From Neobacillus fumarioli NBRC 102428 (GTDB taxonomy: Bacteria; Bacillota; Bacilli; Bacillales; Cytobacillaceae), in the NCBI RefSeq assembly GCF_001591485.1, contig NZ_BCUZ01000008.1:1-57327 (forward strand): 57,327 bases of DNA. The letters are read 5' to 3'. Positions 10,160 to 19,329 of the stretch are shown one piece after another (within the stretch, counting starts at the first letter, position 1; every line of letters begins with the position of its first letter). The notes beneath the pieces are model-generated. The model ran no database searches. It saw only the letters and a program-made list of their open reading frames with translations, and was not told the origin of the DNA. The position numbers and the translations under genes are program-made.

Positions 10160-11617
10160 ATGGCAAACGAAGTTCGTGTACGGTATGCACCAAGTCCAAC
10201 CGGACATTTACATATCGGGAATGCCCGTACGGCATTGTTTAATTATTTATTTGCCCGCAATCAAGGCGGGAAATTTATTATCCGTATAGAAGATACAGAT
10301 AAAAAACGGAATATCGAAGGCGGCGAGGCCAGCCAGTTAAAATATTTGAAATGGCTCGGAATTAATTGGGATGAAAGTGTTGATATCGGCGGTGAATACG
10401 GCCCATACCGCCAATCAGAACGAAATGACATCTATGAAAAGTATTACAAACAACTTCTTGAAACCGGGCAGGCATATAAATGCTATTGTACAGAGGAAGA
10501 ACTTGCAGCGGAACGCGAGGCGCAAATTGCAAGGGGAGAAACGCCGCGTTATTCTGGTAAATGCCGCCATTTGTCCGAGGCTGACCGCGAGCGCTTAGAA
10601 AAAGAAGGGCGCAAACCAAGTCTTCGCATTGCGGTTCCTGAAGGAAGAACGTATACATTTGATGATATGGTGAAAGGCACGGTATCCTTTGAATCCGAGG
10701 GAATGGGGGACTGGGTGATCGTCAAAAAAGATGGTACACCGACTTATAATTTTGCGGTGGCAATTGATGACCATTTGATGGAAATCTCCCATGTGTTGCG
10801 AGGTGATGACCATATTTCCAATACACCAAAGCAATTGATGGTATACGAAGCATTTGACTGGACTCCGCCAATTTTCGGGCATATGACATTGATTGTCAAT
10901 GAAAGCCGGAGGAAGTTAAGCAAGCGGGATGAGACGATTATACAGTTTATTGAGCAATACGAAGAATTAGGTTATTTGCCTGAGGCATTATTTAACTTTA
11001 TCACACTTCTGGGATGGTCTCCGGCAGGGGAAGAAGAAATTTACTCCAAGGAAGAGTTTATTAAGATTTTTGACGCCAGCCGTCTGTCGAAATCACCGGC
11101 ATTATTTGATAAACAAAAGCTTGCTTGGATGAACAATCAATACATGAAGAAAATTGATGTTGACCGCGCGGTTCGCCTTGCTCTTCCACATTTGATCAAG
11201 GCAGGCCGGTTAAGTGAACCTCTCACAGAGGAACAAAACCAGTGGGTGCACCATTTAGTCGAACTTCTTCAAGAGAAAATGAGCTATGGAGCGGAAATTG
11301 TTGAGCTTTCGGACATGTTCTTTAAAGATGAAATCGAATTTGAGGAAGAAGCGAAAGAAGTTCTTTCAGGCGAGCAGGTTCCGGAAGTATTAAAGGCCTT
11401 TTTAGCTGAACTGGACCAGTTGAACAGCTTCCAAGCCGATGAGATCAAGGCCGCAATGAAGGCCGTACAAAAGTCCACTGGTCAAAAAGGCAAAAATTTA
11501 TTTATGCCAATTCGCGCTGCGGTTACCGGTCAAACGCACGGACCAGATCTGCCTATGACGATTGAATTGTTAGGCAGGGAAAAAATACAATCAAGAATTC
11601 AGCAAATTATTAGTTAA
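10160..11617 (+). CDS. gltX: GltX, glutamyl-tRNA synthetase
   Basis: 485 residues, class I synthetase. HIGH-type motif within [11 protein letters not shown] (11-21) and KMSKS-type KLSKR (252-256); C-terminal anticodon-binding helical domain. In Bacillus the enzyme is non-discriminating and charges both tRNA-Glu and tRNA-Gln, the latter corrected by GatCAB. No T-box is visible in front of it, as usual for gltX. The cysE-cysS T-box transcript begins at its stop codon. Confidence 0.97.
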   Translation: MANEVRVRYAPSPTGHLHIGNARTALFNYLFARNQGGKFIIRIEDTDKKRNIEGGEASQLKYLKWLGINWDESVDIGGEYGPYRQSERNDIYEKYYKQLLETGQAYKCYCTEEELAAEREAQIARGETPRYSGKCRHLSEADRERLEKEGRKPSLRIAVPEGRTYTFDDMVKGTVSFESEGMGDWVIVKKDGTPTYNFAVAIDDHLMEISHVLRGDDHISNTPKQLMVYEAFDWTPPIFGHMTLIVNESRRKLSKRDETIIQFIEQYEELGYLPEALFNFITLLGWSPAGEEEIYSKEEFIKIFDASRLSKSPALFDKQKLAWMNNQYMKKIDVDRAVRLALPHLIKAGRLSEPLTEEQNQWVHHLVELLQEKMSYGAEIVELSDMFFKDEIEFEEEAKEVLSGEQVPEVLKAFLAELDQLNSFQADEIKAAMKAVQKSTGQKGKNLFMPIRAAVTGQTHGPDLPMTIELLGREKIQSRIQQIIS

Positions 11618-11642
11618 CATTCAAGATAAAATGTAATATAGT
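11614..11642 (+). promoter_or_regulatory. SigA promoter of the cysE-cysS T-box transcript
   Basis: TTAACA, 17-bp spacer, TATAGT. The -35 overlaps the gltX stop codon. The predicted start is about 20 nt before the first conserved T-box stem. Confidence 0.8.
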
Positions 11643-11663
11643 AAAAGAAAGTAATTTTCATAC

Positions 11664-11946
11664 AAGAAAGCGTCGAAGAGGACAAGTAGAAAAATGATGC
11701 TTGAAAGAGAGAACCATCACCGGCTGAAAGTGGTTTAGGCCTCTCATTTTTTGAAATGCCCCTCTGAGCCCCATGTCGAAAAAGGTATTGGCCTTAAAGT
11801 AGATATGGGCGGGAGATCCCGTTACCATGTAAGAGTGAGGCTAACTATGCAGTTAACAGCCCCGATGTCTTTTCATCTTATTAGCCTAATCAGAGTGGAA
11901 CCACGCACTTATGCGTCTCTGTCGATCAGACAGGGGCGTTTTTTAT
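11664..11946 (+). promoter_or_regulatory. T-box riboswitch, tRNA-Cys specific
   Basis: Stem I features are present (GAAGAGGACAAGTAG, AGAGAG, GGCTGAAAG), followed by the specifier loop GAAA-TGC-CCCTCTGAG with UGC (Cys) at 11757-11759. The T-box bulge AGAGTGGAACCACGC is at 11892-11906. The terminator (CGTCTCTGTC...GACAGGGGCG plus TTTTTT) lies at 11914-11943. Uncharged tRNA-Cys should stabilise the antiterminator and switch on cysE-cysS. Confidence 0.95.
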
Positions 11947-11970
11947 TATAAAAAACAAAGGGGGATGGAA

Positions 11971-12645
11971 ATGTTTAAACGGATTAAAGAGGATATCGAG
12001 GTTGTTTTTGAGCAGGACCCGGCAGCAAGGAGTTATTTAGAGGTCATCTTAACTTATTCGGGTCTGCATGCGATTTGGGCCCACCGAATTGCCCATGCAT
12101 TCTATAAACGAAAGTTTTATTTTATTGCGCGGGTGATTTCACAGGTAAGCCGCTTTTTCACAGGAATCGAAATTCATCCCGGAGCGAAAATAGGCAGGAG
12201 ATTCTTTATTGACCATGGGATGGGCGTTGTTATTGGAGAAACTTGTGAAATTGGAGATAATGTTACCATTTATCAGGGAGTCACATTAGGGGGTACGGGT
12301 AAAGAAAAAGGAAAACGACATCCTACTATTAAGGATAATGTTCTCATTTCGACTGGTGCCAAGGTGCTGGGTTCGATTACCGTTGGGGAAAATTCGAAAA
12401 TTGGCGGCGGTTCAGTTGTGTTGAAAGAAGTCCCGCCAAACTCTACAGTGGTCGGAATTCCAGGAAGGGTCGTAATTCAAGACGGTGTCCGTATTAAGAA
12501 AGAAAAAGATTTAAATCATTGCGACCTGCCGGATCCGGAAGCGGACCGCTTTAAACAGATTGAGGAAGAACTGAAACGACTAAGAAGAGAATTAGCAGAA
12601 TTAAAAGAAGAAAGGAATAAATTCAATGGCCATACAGCTGTATAA
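11971..12645 (+). CDS. cysE: CysE, serine O-acetyltransferase
   Basis: Start ATG 11971 (6 nt after GGGGG) gives [20 protein letters not shown] and 224 residues. A longer in-frame reading from 11911 would begin inside the T-box terminator. N-terminal helical region, then left-handed beta-helix hexapeptide repeats with [24 protein letters not shown] and [12 protein letters not shown], and a charged C-terminal coiled tail. It acetylates L-serine with acetyl-CoA, the first step to cysteine. Pairing with cysS behind a Cys T-box couples cysteine synthesis to tRNA charging. Confidence 0.97.
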   Translation: MFKRIKEDIEVVFEQDPAARSYLEVILTYSGLHAIWAHRIAHAFYKRKFYFIARVISQVSRFFTGIEIHPGAKIGRRFFIDHGMGVVIGETCEIGDNVTIYQGVTLGGTGKEKGKRHPTIKDNVLISTGAKVLGSITVGENSKIGGGSVVLKEVPPNSTVVGIPGRVVIQDGVRIKKEKDLNHCDLPDPEADRFKQIEEELKRLRRELAELKEERNKFNGHTAV

Positions 12646-14023
12646 TACGTTAACACGTAAGAAAGAGACTTTCGTACCGCTGGAAGAAGGAAAGGTAAAA
12701 ATGTATGTCTGCGGTCCGACTGTTTATAATTATATTCATATCGGCAACGCCCGTCCGGCGATTGTATATGATACGGTTCGCCGTTATTTTGAATACAGGG
12801 GCTATGATGTGAAGTATGTTTCCAATTTTACTGATGTTGATGATAAATTGATCCGCGCTGCTCAATCATTAGGGGAGGATGTCCCGACGATTGCAGATCG
12901 CTTTATTAACGCCTATTTCGAGGATGTTCAAGCACTTGGGTGCAAAAAGGCTGATGTGCACCCGCGTGTCATGGAAAATATGAATATCATTATTGATTTT
13001 ATCAGTCAGTTAGTTGAAAAAGGCTATGCCTATGAATCAGAGGGGGATGTTTATTTCCGGACACGCAGTTTTGATGAGTATGGCAAGCTTTCACATCAAT
13101 CAATTGATGAATTGCGGGTTGGAGCGAGGATTGAACCAGGGAATAAAAAGCAGGATGATCTGGACTTTGCTTTATGGAAGGCAGCAAAACCGGGAGAAAT
13201 CTATTGGGAAAGTCCATGGGGTCCAGGCAGACCAGGCTGGCATATAGAATGCTCAGCAATGGCAAAAAAATATTTAGGTGACACCATTGATATTCATGCC
13301 GGCGGTCAGGATTTGACATTCCCGCATCATGAAAATGAAATTGCCCAATCTGAAGCTCTTACCGGCAAAACCTTCGCCAACTATTGGATGCATAATGGGT
13401 ATATTAATATTAATAATGAAAAAATGTCTAAATCACTTGGAAACTTCGTATTAGTTCATGACATTATTAAACAGCATAATCCGCAAGTAGTGCGCTTCTT
13501 TATGCTGTCGGTTCATTACCGCAATCCGATCAATTACAGCGAGGAATTATTGGAAAGTTCAAAAGCCGCATTTGAACGGTTAATGACCTCCTATCAAAAC
13601 TTAAAGCACCGTCGGGAGGCAAGCACGAATCTGACTCATGATAATCAGGAATGGCTTGATAAAATAGTGGCATTAAGAGAACAGTTCATTGAGGCAATGG
13701 ACGATGATTTTAATACCGCACTGGCGATATCTGTTTTATTTGATTTAGCGAAATTAGCCAACTATTATTTACTCGAGAAAAATACGGCTGTTGAAGTGAT
13801 TGACGCATTTTTGGCAGAATTTAATGAATTATTCCATGTCCTTGGGCTGACATTAAAACAAGATGAAATGCTCGATGAAGAAATTGATGCGCTAATTGAA
13901 AAGCGCAACCAGGCTCGCAAGGAACGGAACTTTCAACTTGCTGACCAAATCAGGGACACATTAAAAGAAATGAACATTATTTTAGAGGATACACCTCAAG
14001 GCACTAGGTGGAAAAGAGGCTAA
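12626..14023 (+). CDS. cysS: CysS, cysteinyl-tRNA synthetase
   Basis: 465 residues, class I. Zinc/cysteine-binding C29 in [13 protein letters not shown] (HIGN at 39-42), further zinc ligands in WHIECSAM and [13 protein letters not shown], and KMSKS at 266-270. It overlaps cysE by 20 bp, so the two are probably translationally coupled. Charges tRNA-Cys, the ligand sensed by the upstream T-box. Confidence 0.98.
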   Translation: MAIQLYNTLTRKKETFVPLEEGKVKMYVCGPTVYNYIHIGNARPAIVYDTVRRYFEYRGYDVKYVSNFTDVDDKLIRAAQSLGEDVPTIADRFINAYFEDVQALGCKKADVHPRVMENMNIIIDFISQLVEKGYAYESEGDVYFRTRSFDEYGKLSHQSIDELRVGARIEPGNKKQDDLDFALWKAAKPGEIYWESPWGPGRPGWHIECSAMAKKYLGDTIDIHAGGQDLTFPHHENEIAQSEALTGKTFANYWMHNGYININNEKMSKSLGNFVLVHDIIKQHNPQVVRFFMLSVHYRNPINYSEELLESSKAAFERLMTSYQNLKHRREASTNLTHDNQEWLDKIVALREQFIEAMDDDFNTALAISVLFDLAKLANYYLLEKNTAVEVIDAFLAEFNELFHVLGLTLKQDEMLDEEIDALIEKRNQARKERNFQLADQIRDTLKEMNIILEDTPQGTRWKRG

Positions 14024-14026
14024 TCC

Positions 14027-14449
14027 ATGCTGCAATATGATCATTCAGTAGATGCACACCAATTAAACGCCTTAGCTCTTGCTTATATGGGTGACGCTGT
14101 GTTCGAAACGTACGTTAGGCGTCACCTGTTGCAAAGTGGACAAGCCCGGCCGCATCAATTGCACCGTAAAGCAACAAAATATGTTTCAGCAAAGGCGCAA
14201 TGTCAAATCCTGTTCCGGATGATGGATGAGGCGCTTCTAAATGAGGAAGAATTAGCGGTTGTCATGCGCGGTAGAAATGCCAAATCCGGCACTGTCCCAA
14301 AAAACACAGATGTACAGACATACCGTTACAGTACCGCATTTGAAGCATTAATTGGCTATTTATATTTAACAAAAAAAGAAGAACGGTTGAACGAACTTGT
14401 TTCTAAAGTCTTTTTATATGTTGAGGAACAGAAAGGAGGAAGGACATGA
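14027..14449 (+). CDS. mrnC: MrnC, mini-ribonuclease III
   Basis: 140 residues, an RNase III catalytic domain without the double-stranded RNA-binding domain. Signature [15 protein letters not shown] (about 17-31) holds the catalytic acidic residues; a second acidic cluster is near EALIGYLYL. In B. subtilis it trims the ends of 23S rRNA precursor. It lies between cysS (3 bp gap) and rlmB (4 bp overlap). Confidence 0.95.
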   Translation: MLQYDHSVDAHQLNALALAYMGDAVFETYVRRHLLQSGQARPHQLHRKATKYVSAKAQCQILFRMMDEALLNEEELAVVMRGRNAKSGTVPKNTDVQTYRYSTAFEALIGYLYLTKKEERLNELVSKVFLYVEEQKGGRT

Positions 14450-15189
14450 ACCAAGAATACATCGTAGGGAAAAATCCGGTAATCGAGGCACTAAAATCTA
14501 ACCGGGATATTAACAAAATTCTTATTGCAGAAGGCTCACAGCGCGGACAAATGCAACAAATTACCCAGCTGGCAAAAGAAGGAAATGTTCTGGTTCAATA
14601 CGTGCCGAAGAAAAAACTTGACCAAATAACAGATCAAAATCATCAAGGTGTCCTGGCCTATGTGGCTGCCTATAAGTATGCGGAATTAGATGATTTATTT
14701 AACGCCGCGGAAAGGAGAAATGAACTTCCATTCTTTCTCCTATTAGATGAAATTGAAGATCCCCACAATCTTGGGTCCATTATGAGAACGGCTGATGCAG
14801 TCGGAGCGCATGGAGTCATTATTCCGAAGCGTAGAGCTGTAGGTTTAACAGCAACTGTCGCCAAGGCATCAACAGGTGCGATTGAATATATTCCGGTTGT
14901 CCGTGTCACAAATATGGCTCGAACAATTGATGAGTTAAAGGAGCGCGGCATTTGGATTGCCGGTACGGATGCAAAAGGTAAACAGGATTACCGGGAACTG
15001 GATGGCACTTTACCGTTAGGGCTGGTTATTGGCAGTGAGGGTAAAGGCATGGGCAGACTAATTAAAGATAAATGTGATTTTCTTGTTCAATTACCGATGG
15101 CAGGTCATGTTACATCATTAAATGCTTCTGTTGCTGCAGCCCTGTTAATGTATGAGGTTTTTCGGAAACGACATGTCCTAGAGGGATAA
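14446..15189 (+). CDS. rlmB: RlmB/TrmH-family 23S rRNA 2'-O-ribose methyltransferase
   Basis: 247 residues. N-terminal L30e-like RNA-binding substrate domain (1-75), then the SPOUT fold with [23 protein letters not shown] and [14 protein letters not shown] motifs. It methylates a ribose in 23S rRNA (the Gm2251 equivalent in E. coli RlmB; the Bacillus site is inferred). It starts in an ATGA overlap with mrnC, another 23S rRNA processing gene. Confidence 0.93.
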   Translation: MNQEYIVGKNPVIEALKSNRDINKILIAEGSQRGQMQQITQLAKEGNVLVQYVPKKKLDQITDQNHQGVLAYVAAYKYAELDDLFNAAERRNELPFFLLLDEIEDPHNLGSIMRTADAVGAHGVIIPKRRAVGLTATVAKASTGAIEYIPVVRVTNMARTIDELKERGIWIAGTDAKGKQDYRELDGTLPLGLVIGSEGKGMGRLIKDKCDFLVQLPMAGHVTSLNASVAAALLMYEVFRKRHVLEG

Positions 15190-15196
15190 AAAGCAT

Positions 15197-15706
15197 ATGG
15201 ATATCCTGCTTGTTGACGGATACAACATGATTGGAGCATGGCCTGAGCTTAAAGCACTGAAGGATAAAGATTTGGCAGCGGCAAGGGACAGGCTGGTGGA
15301 AAGAATGGCTGAATATCAAGCGGTCACCGGTTTCCGGGTGATCGTTGTATTTGATGCTCATTATGTACAAGGCACAGCTAAAACCTATCAAAATCATGGA
15401 ATTGAAGTGATTTTTACAAAGGAAAATGAAACAGCTGACGAACGAATCGAAAAAATGGCAATCAGTTTAAATAATCGAAAGACCCAAATACATGTGGCAA
15501 CATCTGATTATACGGAACAATGGTCCATATTCGGACAAGGGGCACTGCGGAAGTCTGCGCGGGAATTATTGATTGAGATGAATACGATTGAAAAAGTCAT
15601 TGAAAAGAATGTAAAGGAAATTCAAGAAACAAAACCCGTTTCTAAAATCCCAATAAGCGGTGAATTGGTGGAAATTTTTGAAATGTGGCGCAGAGGGAAG
15701 AAATAA
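15197..15706 (+). CDS. rae1: Rae1 (YacP), ribosome A-site endoribonuclease
   Basis: 169 residues, NYN/PIN-like nuclease domain starting with DILLVDGYNMIGAW. Acidic residues D7 and those in VVFDAH and ATSDYTEQ are typical for the family. In B. subtilis, Rae1 binds the ribosomal A site and cleaves some mRNAs in a translation-dependent way. It lies 7 bp after rlmB. The C-terminal basic tail FEMWRRGKK is conserved. Confidence 0.93.
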   Translation: MDILLVDGYNMIGAWPELKALKDKDLAAARDRLVERMAEYQAVTGFRVIVVFDAHYVQGTAKTYQNHGIEVIFTKENETADERIEKMAISLNNRKTQIHVATSDYTEQWSIFGQGALRKSARELLIEMNTIEKVIEKNVKEIQETKPVSKIPISGELVEIFEMWRRGKK

Positions 15707-15708
15707 CC

Positions 15709-15737
15709 TCGACTGTAAATATTTCCTGATGTATAAT
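15709..15737 (+). promoter_or_regulatory. SigA promoter of sigH
   Basis: TCGACT, 17-bp spacer, TATAAT, just after the rae1 stop codon. In B. subtilis sigH is transcribed from a SigA promoter repressed by AbrB. The AT-rich surroundings would suit AbrB, but no specific site can be read. Confidence 0.7.
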
Positions 15738-15774
15738 AAAACTATCTTTGCTTGTTCGGTGGGGGGATCTTAAA

Positions 15775-16425
15775 TTGAGTACGGACTTTGGAACAAAGAT
15801 CAACGAAGAATTGTTTCGAATGGAAGATGAAGAAATTGTTGAATTAGTGCACCAAGGTGACAGTGAAGCACTGGATTATTTAATTCACAAGTATCGGAAT
15901 TTTGTCCGTGCCAAGGCAAGATCCTATTTTTTAATAGGGGCGGACAAAGAGGATATTGTCCAGGAAGGCATGATCGGATTATATAAAGCAATCCGTGACT
16001 TCCGTGAGGACAAGCTTACCTCGTTTAAAGCATTTGCCGAGTTATGTATTACCCGCCAAATTATTACAGCTATTAAAACCGCTACAAGGCAGAAGCATAT
16101 TCCATTAAATTCTTATGTTTCATTGGACAAGCCAATTTATGATGAGGAATCAGACCGGACCTTGATGGATGTGTTATCGGGTGCCAAAGTTCTCGATCCC
16201 GAAGAATTGATTATTAACCAGGAAGAATTTGATCATATTGAAGATAAAATGGCTGAATTATTGAGCGACCTAGAACGCAAAGTGTTAGCGCTTTATTTAG
16301 ACGGGCAATCATATCAAGAAATTTCCGAAGAATTAAACCGTCATGTTAAATCGATAGATAATGCCCTGCAGCGTGTAAAGCGAAAGCTGGAGCGCTATTT
16401 AGAAATTCGTGAATTTTCGTTATAA
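15775..16425 (+). CDS. sigH: SigH, RNA polymerase sigma-30 factor
   Basis: I choose TTG 15775, 8 nt after GGTGGGGGG, giving 216 residues starting MSTDFGTKIN. A TTG at 15748 lies upstream of the ribosome site. Sigma region 2 is at about 25-95 (KARSYFLIGADKEDIVQEGMIG split by the usual -10-binding helix), region 4 with helix-turn-helix at about 165-210 (SYQEISEELNRHVKSIDNAL). SigH drives early sporulation and competence genes, which supports a spore-forming Bacillaceae host. Confidence 0.97.
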   Translation: MSTDFGTKINEELFRMEDEEIVELVHQGDSEALDYLIHKYRNFVRAKARSYFLIGADKEDIVQEGMIGLYKAIRDFREDKLTSFKAFAELCITRQIITAIKTATRQKHIPLNSYVSLDKPIYDEESDRTLMDVLSGAKVLDPEELIINQEEFDHIEDKMAELLSDLERKVLALYLDGQSYQEISEELNRHVKSIDNALQRVKRKLERYLEIREFSL

Positions 16426-16478
16426 TTCCTGCTTGATCGAAGAAATTTGTCGCTTTTTTGATTTATTTTTAATCTTTA

Positions 16479-16507
16479 TTGACAATAATTAGGTGGCATG
16501 ATACATT
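16479..16507 (+). promoter_or_regulatory. SigA promoter of rpmGB-secE
   Basis: TTGACA, 17-bp spacer, TACATT, with an extended -10 TG (TGA-TACATT). It lies between sigH and rpmGB. Confidence 0.8.
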
Positions 16508-16533
16508 TTTAAGGATATTGAAGGTGTCGATTT

Positions 16534-16680
16534 ATGAGTAAAAAAGTGATACTTGCCTGTGCGGATTGCGGTTCCCGCAATTATACAACGGTGAGCCGTG
16601 AAACCAAAACAGACAGATTGGAATTGAAAAAGTTTTGCAAAACCTGTTCAACACACACCGTCCACAAAGAAACGAAATAA
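16534..16680 (+). CDS. rpmGB: Ribosomal protein L33, zinc-binding type
   Basis: 48 residues, [17 protein letters not shown] to the C-terminal THTVHKETK. Two CxxC pairs (C9/C12 and C34/C37) form the zinc ribbon of the C+ type of L33. It sits before secE, as in Bacillus. AAGGTG serves as the ribosome site. It is a component of the large subunit near the E site. Confidence 0.95.
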   Translation: MSKKVILACADCGSRNYTTVSRETKTDRLELKKFCKTCSTHTVHKETK

Positions 16681-16732
16681 TCTTCCTATATTTTAGCAAT
16701 TCCATTTACGATAGTTAGGGGGTTGGCAAAAG

Positions 16733-16915
16733 ATGCAGCGCATAAAGAAGTTCTTCAGTGAAATCGCCCGTGAGATGAGAAAAGTCAGCTGGCCTAAACG
16801 CGGTGAACTTGTTCGTTCGACGGTAACAGTTTTAACTACAGTAATATTATTCTCCATCTTTTTTGGTGTAATAGATTTGGGCATTTCTAAATTGATTCGT
16901 TTAATTCTTGAATAA
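16733..16915 (+). CDS. secE: SecE, preprotein translocase subunit
   Basis: 60 residues, the short Gram-positive form. Amphipathic N-terminal helix with the conserved EMRKVSWPKRGEL (13-25), then a single membrane segment at about 30-56. Together with SecY and SecG it forms the protein-conducting channel. A GGGGG ribosome site precedes the ATG. The next gene is nusG, the usual pairing. Confidence 0.96.
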   Translation: MQRIKKFFSEIAREMRKVSWPKRGELVRSTVTVLTTVILFSIFFGVIDLGISKLIRLILE

Positions 16916-16929
16916 TCGAGAGTAGTTCA

Positions 16930-16938
16930 TGGTATAAT
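16930..16938 (+). promoter_or_regulatory. Extended -10 promoter before nusG
   Basis: TGG-TATAAT, a consensus extended -10 element, lies 15 bp after secE. The nearest -35-like TTGAAT (16908) is at 19-bp spacing. Its transcript would meet the hairpin at 16968 after about 25 nt. Confidence 0.6.
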
Positions 16939-16967
16939 GTGATTAATAGAGGAAATTTTATCAAAAA

Positions 16968-16989
16968 GGCCCGTTTATACGGGTTTTTT
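16968..16989 (+). terminator. Short terminator or attenuator in the nusG leader
   Basis: CCCGT-TTAT-ACGGG followed by TTTTTT. The stem is short (5 bp) but GC-rich and has an ideal T run. It could end secE transcripts or attenuate a transcript starting at the promoter before it. Confidence 0.65.
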
Positions 16990-17164
16990 ATATTGGGGAA
17001 ATAAGCAATTTCAACTTACAAAACCCAATCATGGAAAAGGTTGTGATTGTTCTTAATAAAGGCAGTATGAGCGAGATTTAAAAGACTTATATGAACGATT
17101 CTGCATATTTTTTATAAACTTTCACCCCTTTTCTGACGAACGATAGAATCTCCAACTAAAAAGC

Positions 17165-17189
17165 AAGGAGGGACGGACGAGTCAGTCCG
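17165..17189 (+). promoter_or_regulatory. nusG ribosome site with bridging hairpin
   Basis: The Shine-Dalgarno AAGGAGGG (17165-17172) lies 22 nt before the ATG (17195), too far for direct use. Between them a perfect stem CGGAC (17174-17178) / GTCCG (17185-17189) can fold and would reduce the effective spacing to about 6 nt. Confidence 0.6.
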
Positions 17190-17194
17190 CTTGA

Positions 17195-17728
17195 ATGGAA
17201 AAGAATTGGTATGTTGTTCATACTTACTCTGGTTACGAAAATAAAGTGAAAACCAATTTAGAAAAACGGGTAGAGTCAATGGGAATGACAGATAAGATCT
17301 TTCGTGTTGTTGTTCCGGAAGAAGAAGAGACAGAAATTAAAAATGGCAAGAAAAAGGTAGTAAAGCGGAAGGTATTCCCGGGGTATGTCCTTGTAGAATT
17401 AGTAATGACCGATGATTCTTGGTACGTAGTGCGGAATACACCAGGGGTCACGGGGTTTGTGGGATCTTCAGGTTCCGGTTCTAAGCCTACGCCGCTCTTG
17501 CCGGAAGAAGTATCGGTATTGCTGAAAAGAATGGGTGTTGAAGAAAAACGTGTCGATGTCAATTATGAAATCGGCGAAACTGTTCGGGTAAAAGAAGGCC
17601 CATTTGCTAACTTTACTGGCAGCATTGAAGAAATGGATAAGGATAAGGCAAAGCTGAAAGTACTTGTTAATATGTTTGGACGCGATACCCCGGTTGAACT
17701 GGACTTTTCGCAAATAGAAAAAATCTAA
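17195..17728 (+). CDS. nusG: NusG, transcription elongation/termination factor
   Basis: 177 residues. N-terminal NGN domain (1-115; begins MEKNWYVVHTYSGYE, contains FPGYVLV and WYVVRNTPGVTGF), linker, then C-terminal KOW domain (about 125-175; VKEGPFANFTG). It binds RNA polymerase, suppresses or stimulates pausing and couples transcription with translation. No in-frame alternative start fits the ribosome site better. Its 279-bp leader contains the promoter and attenuator-like hairpin described above. Confidence 0.97.
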   Translation: MEKNWYVVHTYSGYENKVKTNLEKRVESMGMTDKIFRVVVPEEEETEIKNGKKKVVKRKVFPGYVLVELVMTDDSWYVVRNTPGVTGFVGSSGSGSKPTPLLPEEVSVLLKRMGVEEKRVDVNYEIGETVRVKEGPFANFTGSIEEMDKDKAKLKVLVNMFGRDTPVELDFSQIEKI

Positions 17729-17764
17729 AGTTTAAAGAAAAATATCTTGATATTGTAAAAAAAC

Positions 17765-17793
17765 TTGAAATCAATTTTAAAAAATGTTACTAT
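17765..17793 (+). promoter_or_regulatory. SigA promoter of rplK-rplA
   Basis: TTGAAA, 17-bp spacer, TACTAT, with extended -10 TG (TGT-TACTAT). A strong promoter is expected for ribosomal genes. The leader is about 150 nt long. Confidence 0.85.
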
Positions 17794-17881
17794 TTCATAG
17801 GTCAGTATGTCTTAGCGAATTGTTCTAAGATATGACTTGCGTCAAGTTCTTTGTATTTATATATAAAGACTTTGTTGATGA

Positions 17882-17923
17882 GTGGGAGGGGACTAAGTCT
17901 TAAGATGAGGCCCCATTAACCAC
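17882..17923 (+). promoter_or_regulatory. rplK leader, probable L1-binding structure
   Basis: GTGGGAGG...ATTAACCAC forms an outer stem GTGG/CCAC, with an internal GGGG...CCCC stem. The GTGGGAGG...ACCAC frame recalls the L1-stalk base of 23S rRNA. L1 is the known autoregulator of L11-L1 operons, so translational repression here is a reasonable inference. Confidence 0.6.
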
Positions 17924-17950
17924 ATCACGGACTTTAAGGAGGTGTGTCTC

Positions 17951-18376
17951 GTGGCTAAAAAAGTAATTAAAGTGGTAAAATTACAAATCCCAGCTGGTAA
18001 AGCAAATCCAGCACCGCCAGTCGGACCTGCACTTGGTCAAGCCGGTGTAAATATCATGGGATTCTGTAAGGAATTTAACGCACGTACAGCAGATCAAGCT
18101 GGATTGATCATTCCTGTTGAAATCACGGTATTTGAAGACCGTTCATTTACATTTATTACGAAAACTCCTCCTGCTGCTGTCCTTTTGAAGAAAGCAGCTG
18201 GAATCGAGTCTGGTTCAGGCCAGCCTAATCGTAATAAAGTAGCAACAGTTAAGCGTGACAAAGTACGCGAGATTGCGGAACAGAAAATGCCTGATCTAAA
18301 CGCTGCCAGTGTTGAAGCGGCAATGCGTATGGTTGAAGGTACTGCACGCAGTATGGGTATTGTCATTGAAGACTAA
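17951..18376 (+). CDS. rplK: Ribosomal protein L11
   Basis: Start GTG 17951, 7 nt after AGGAGG, giving [20 protein letters not shown] and 141 residues. The upstream GTG at 17942 overlaps the ribosome site. Proline-rich N-terminal domain ([15 protein letters not shown]) and C-terminal 23S rRNA-binding domain. It forms the GTPase-associated centre, the thiostrepton site, and is needed for RelA activation. First gene of the L11-L1 unit. Confidence 0.98.
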   Translation: MAKKVIKVVKLQIPAGKANPAPPVGPALGQAGVNIMGFCKEFNARTADQAGLIIPVEITVFEDRSFTFITKTPPAAVLLKKAAGIESGSGQPNRNKVATVKRDKVREIAEQKMPDLNAASVEAAMRMVEGTARSMGIVIED

Positions 18377-18401
18377 TCCATGAAACTGTTTGAAATGGGG
18401 G

Positions 18402-18435
18402 GGTTGCGAAGTTCAAAAGCATTCGCAACCTTTTT
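18402..18435 (+). terminator. Attenuator between rplK and rplA
   Basis: Perfect 9-bp stem GGTTGCGAA / TTCGCAACC with an 11-nt loop and TTTTT. It is a full intrinsic terminator inside a co-transcribed pair, so it probably lowers rplA relative to rplK or responds to a regulator. Confidence 0.8.
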
Positions 18436-18493
18436 AATGGTTAGCTGCGGTGCCAAATCCCTTGGGAATAAAAAGGCGCCTAAGCTTTTCGAC

Positions 18494-18520
18494 GTGGGAG
18501 GTCCATTCCGCTAAAACCAC
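18494..18520 (+). promoter_or_regulatory. rplA leader, second L1-type motif
   Basis: GTGGGAGGTCC...AAAACCAC repeats the GTGG...CCAC frame of the rplK leader just upstream of the rplA ribosome site. It is a plausible site for feedback control by L1 itself. Confidence 0.55.
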
Positions 18521-18540
18521 AATTCAAGGAGGAAATTAAG

Positions 18541-19239
18541 ATGGCTAAAAGAGGTAAGAAGTATTTAGAAGCTGCCAAGCTTGTAGATCGCTCAAAAGCT
18601 TACCCAATTGCAGAAGCAATTGAACTTGCAAAGAAAACAAACTATGCAAAATTTGATGCAACTCTTGAAGTTGCTTTCCGCTTAGGTGTTGATCCTAAGA
18701 AGGCTGACCAGCAAATTCGTGGTGCTGTAGTTCTTCCGAACGGAACTGGTAAAACTCAGCGCGTGCTAGTATTTGCAAAAGGCGAAAAAGTAAAAGAAGC
18801 AGAAGCTGCTGGTGCTGATTATGTAGGAGATACTGAATACATCAACAAAATTCAACAAGGATGGTTTGAATTTGATGTTATCGTTGCAACTCCTGACATG
18901 ATGGGTGAGGTCGGTAAATTAGGTCGTATTTTAGGACCAAAAGGTTTAATGCCAAACCCTAAAACAGGTACTGTTACTTTTGATGTAACAAAAGCAGTGA
19001 ATGAAATTAAAGCAGGTAAAGTTGAGTACCGTGTAGACAAAGCTGGTAATATCCATGTGCCAATCGGTAAGACTTCTTTCGACAACGAAAAGCTTGTTGA
19101 AAACTTTACAACAGTATTTGAAACAATGCTGAAAGTAAAACCTGCAGCTGCAAAAGGTACCTATATGAAGAATGTAACTGTTACTTCTACAATGGGACCT
19201 GGAATTAAGGTAGATCCATCTACAGTTGCAGCTAGATAA
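18541..19239 (+). CDS. rplA: Ribosomal protein L1
   Basis: 232 residues, full length. Two-domain L1 fold; the RNA-binding signature near [16 protein letters not shown] (about 138-153) is intact. It forms the mobile L1 stalk that moves E-site tRNA and binds its own mRNA as translational repressor. The ATG follows AAGGAGG. The gap from rplK is 164 bp and holds an attenuator and the L1-type motif. Confidence 0.98.
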   Translation: MAKRGKKYLEAAKLVDRSKAYPIAEAIELAKKTNYAKFDATLEVAFRLGVDPKKADQQIRGAVVLPNGTGKTQRVLVFAKGEKVKEAEAAGADYVGDTEYINKIQQGWFEFDVIVATPDMMGEVGKLGRILGPKGLMPNPKTGTVTFDVTKAVNEIKAGKVEYRVDKAGNIHVPIGKTSFDNEKLVENFTTVFETMLKVKPAAAKGTYMKNVTVTSTMGPGIKVDPSTVAAR

Positions 19240-19272
19240 TATAGGTGGAAATCACCTGGATAACATTGCTAA

Positions 19273-19301
19273 TTGACAATTACTATTATGTTTTATATAA
19301 T
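19273..19301 (+). promoter_or_regulatory. Consensus SigA promoter of rplJ-rplL
   Basis: TTGACA, 17-bp spacer, TATAAT: a perfect match to the SigA consensus. Predicted start near 19308. Confidence 0.93.
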
Positions 19302-19329
19302 ATGTTTTGTTGTTTAAGTGAATAAACAT

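Noticed and set aside
11751-11951. 66-codon frame in the cysE leader
   Set aside because: It lies fully within the T-box RNA.
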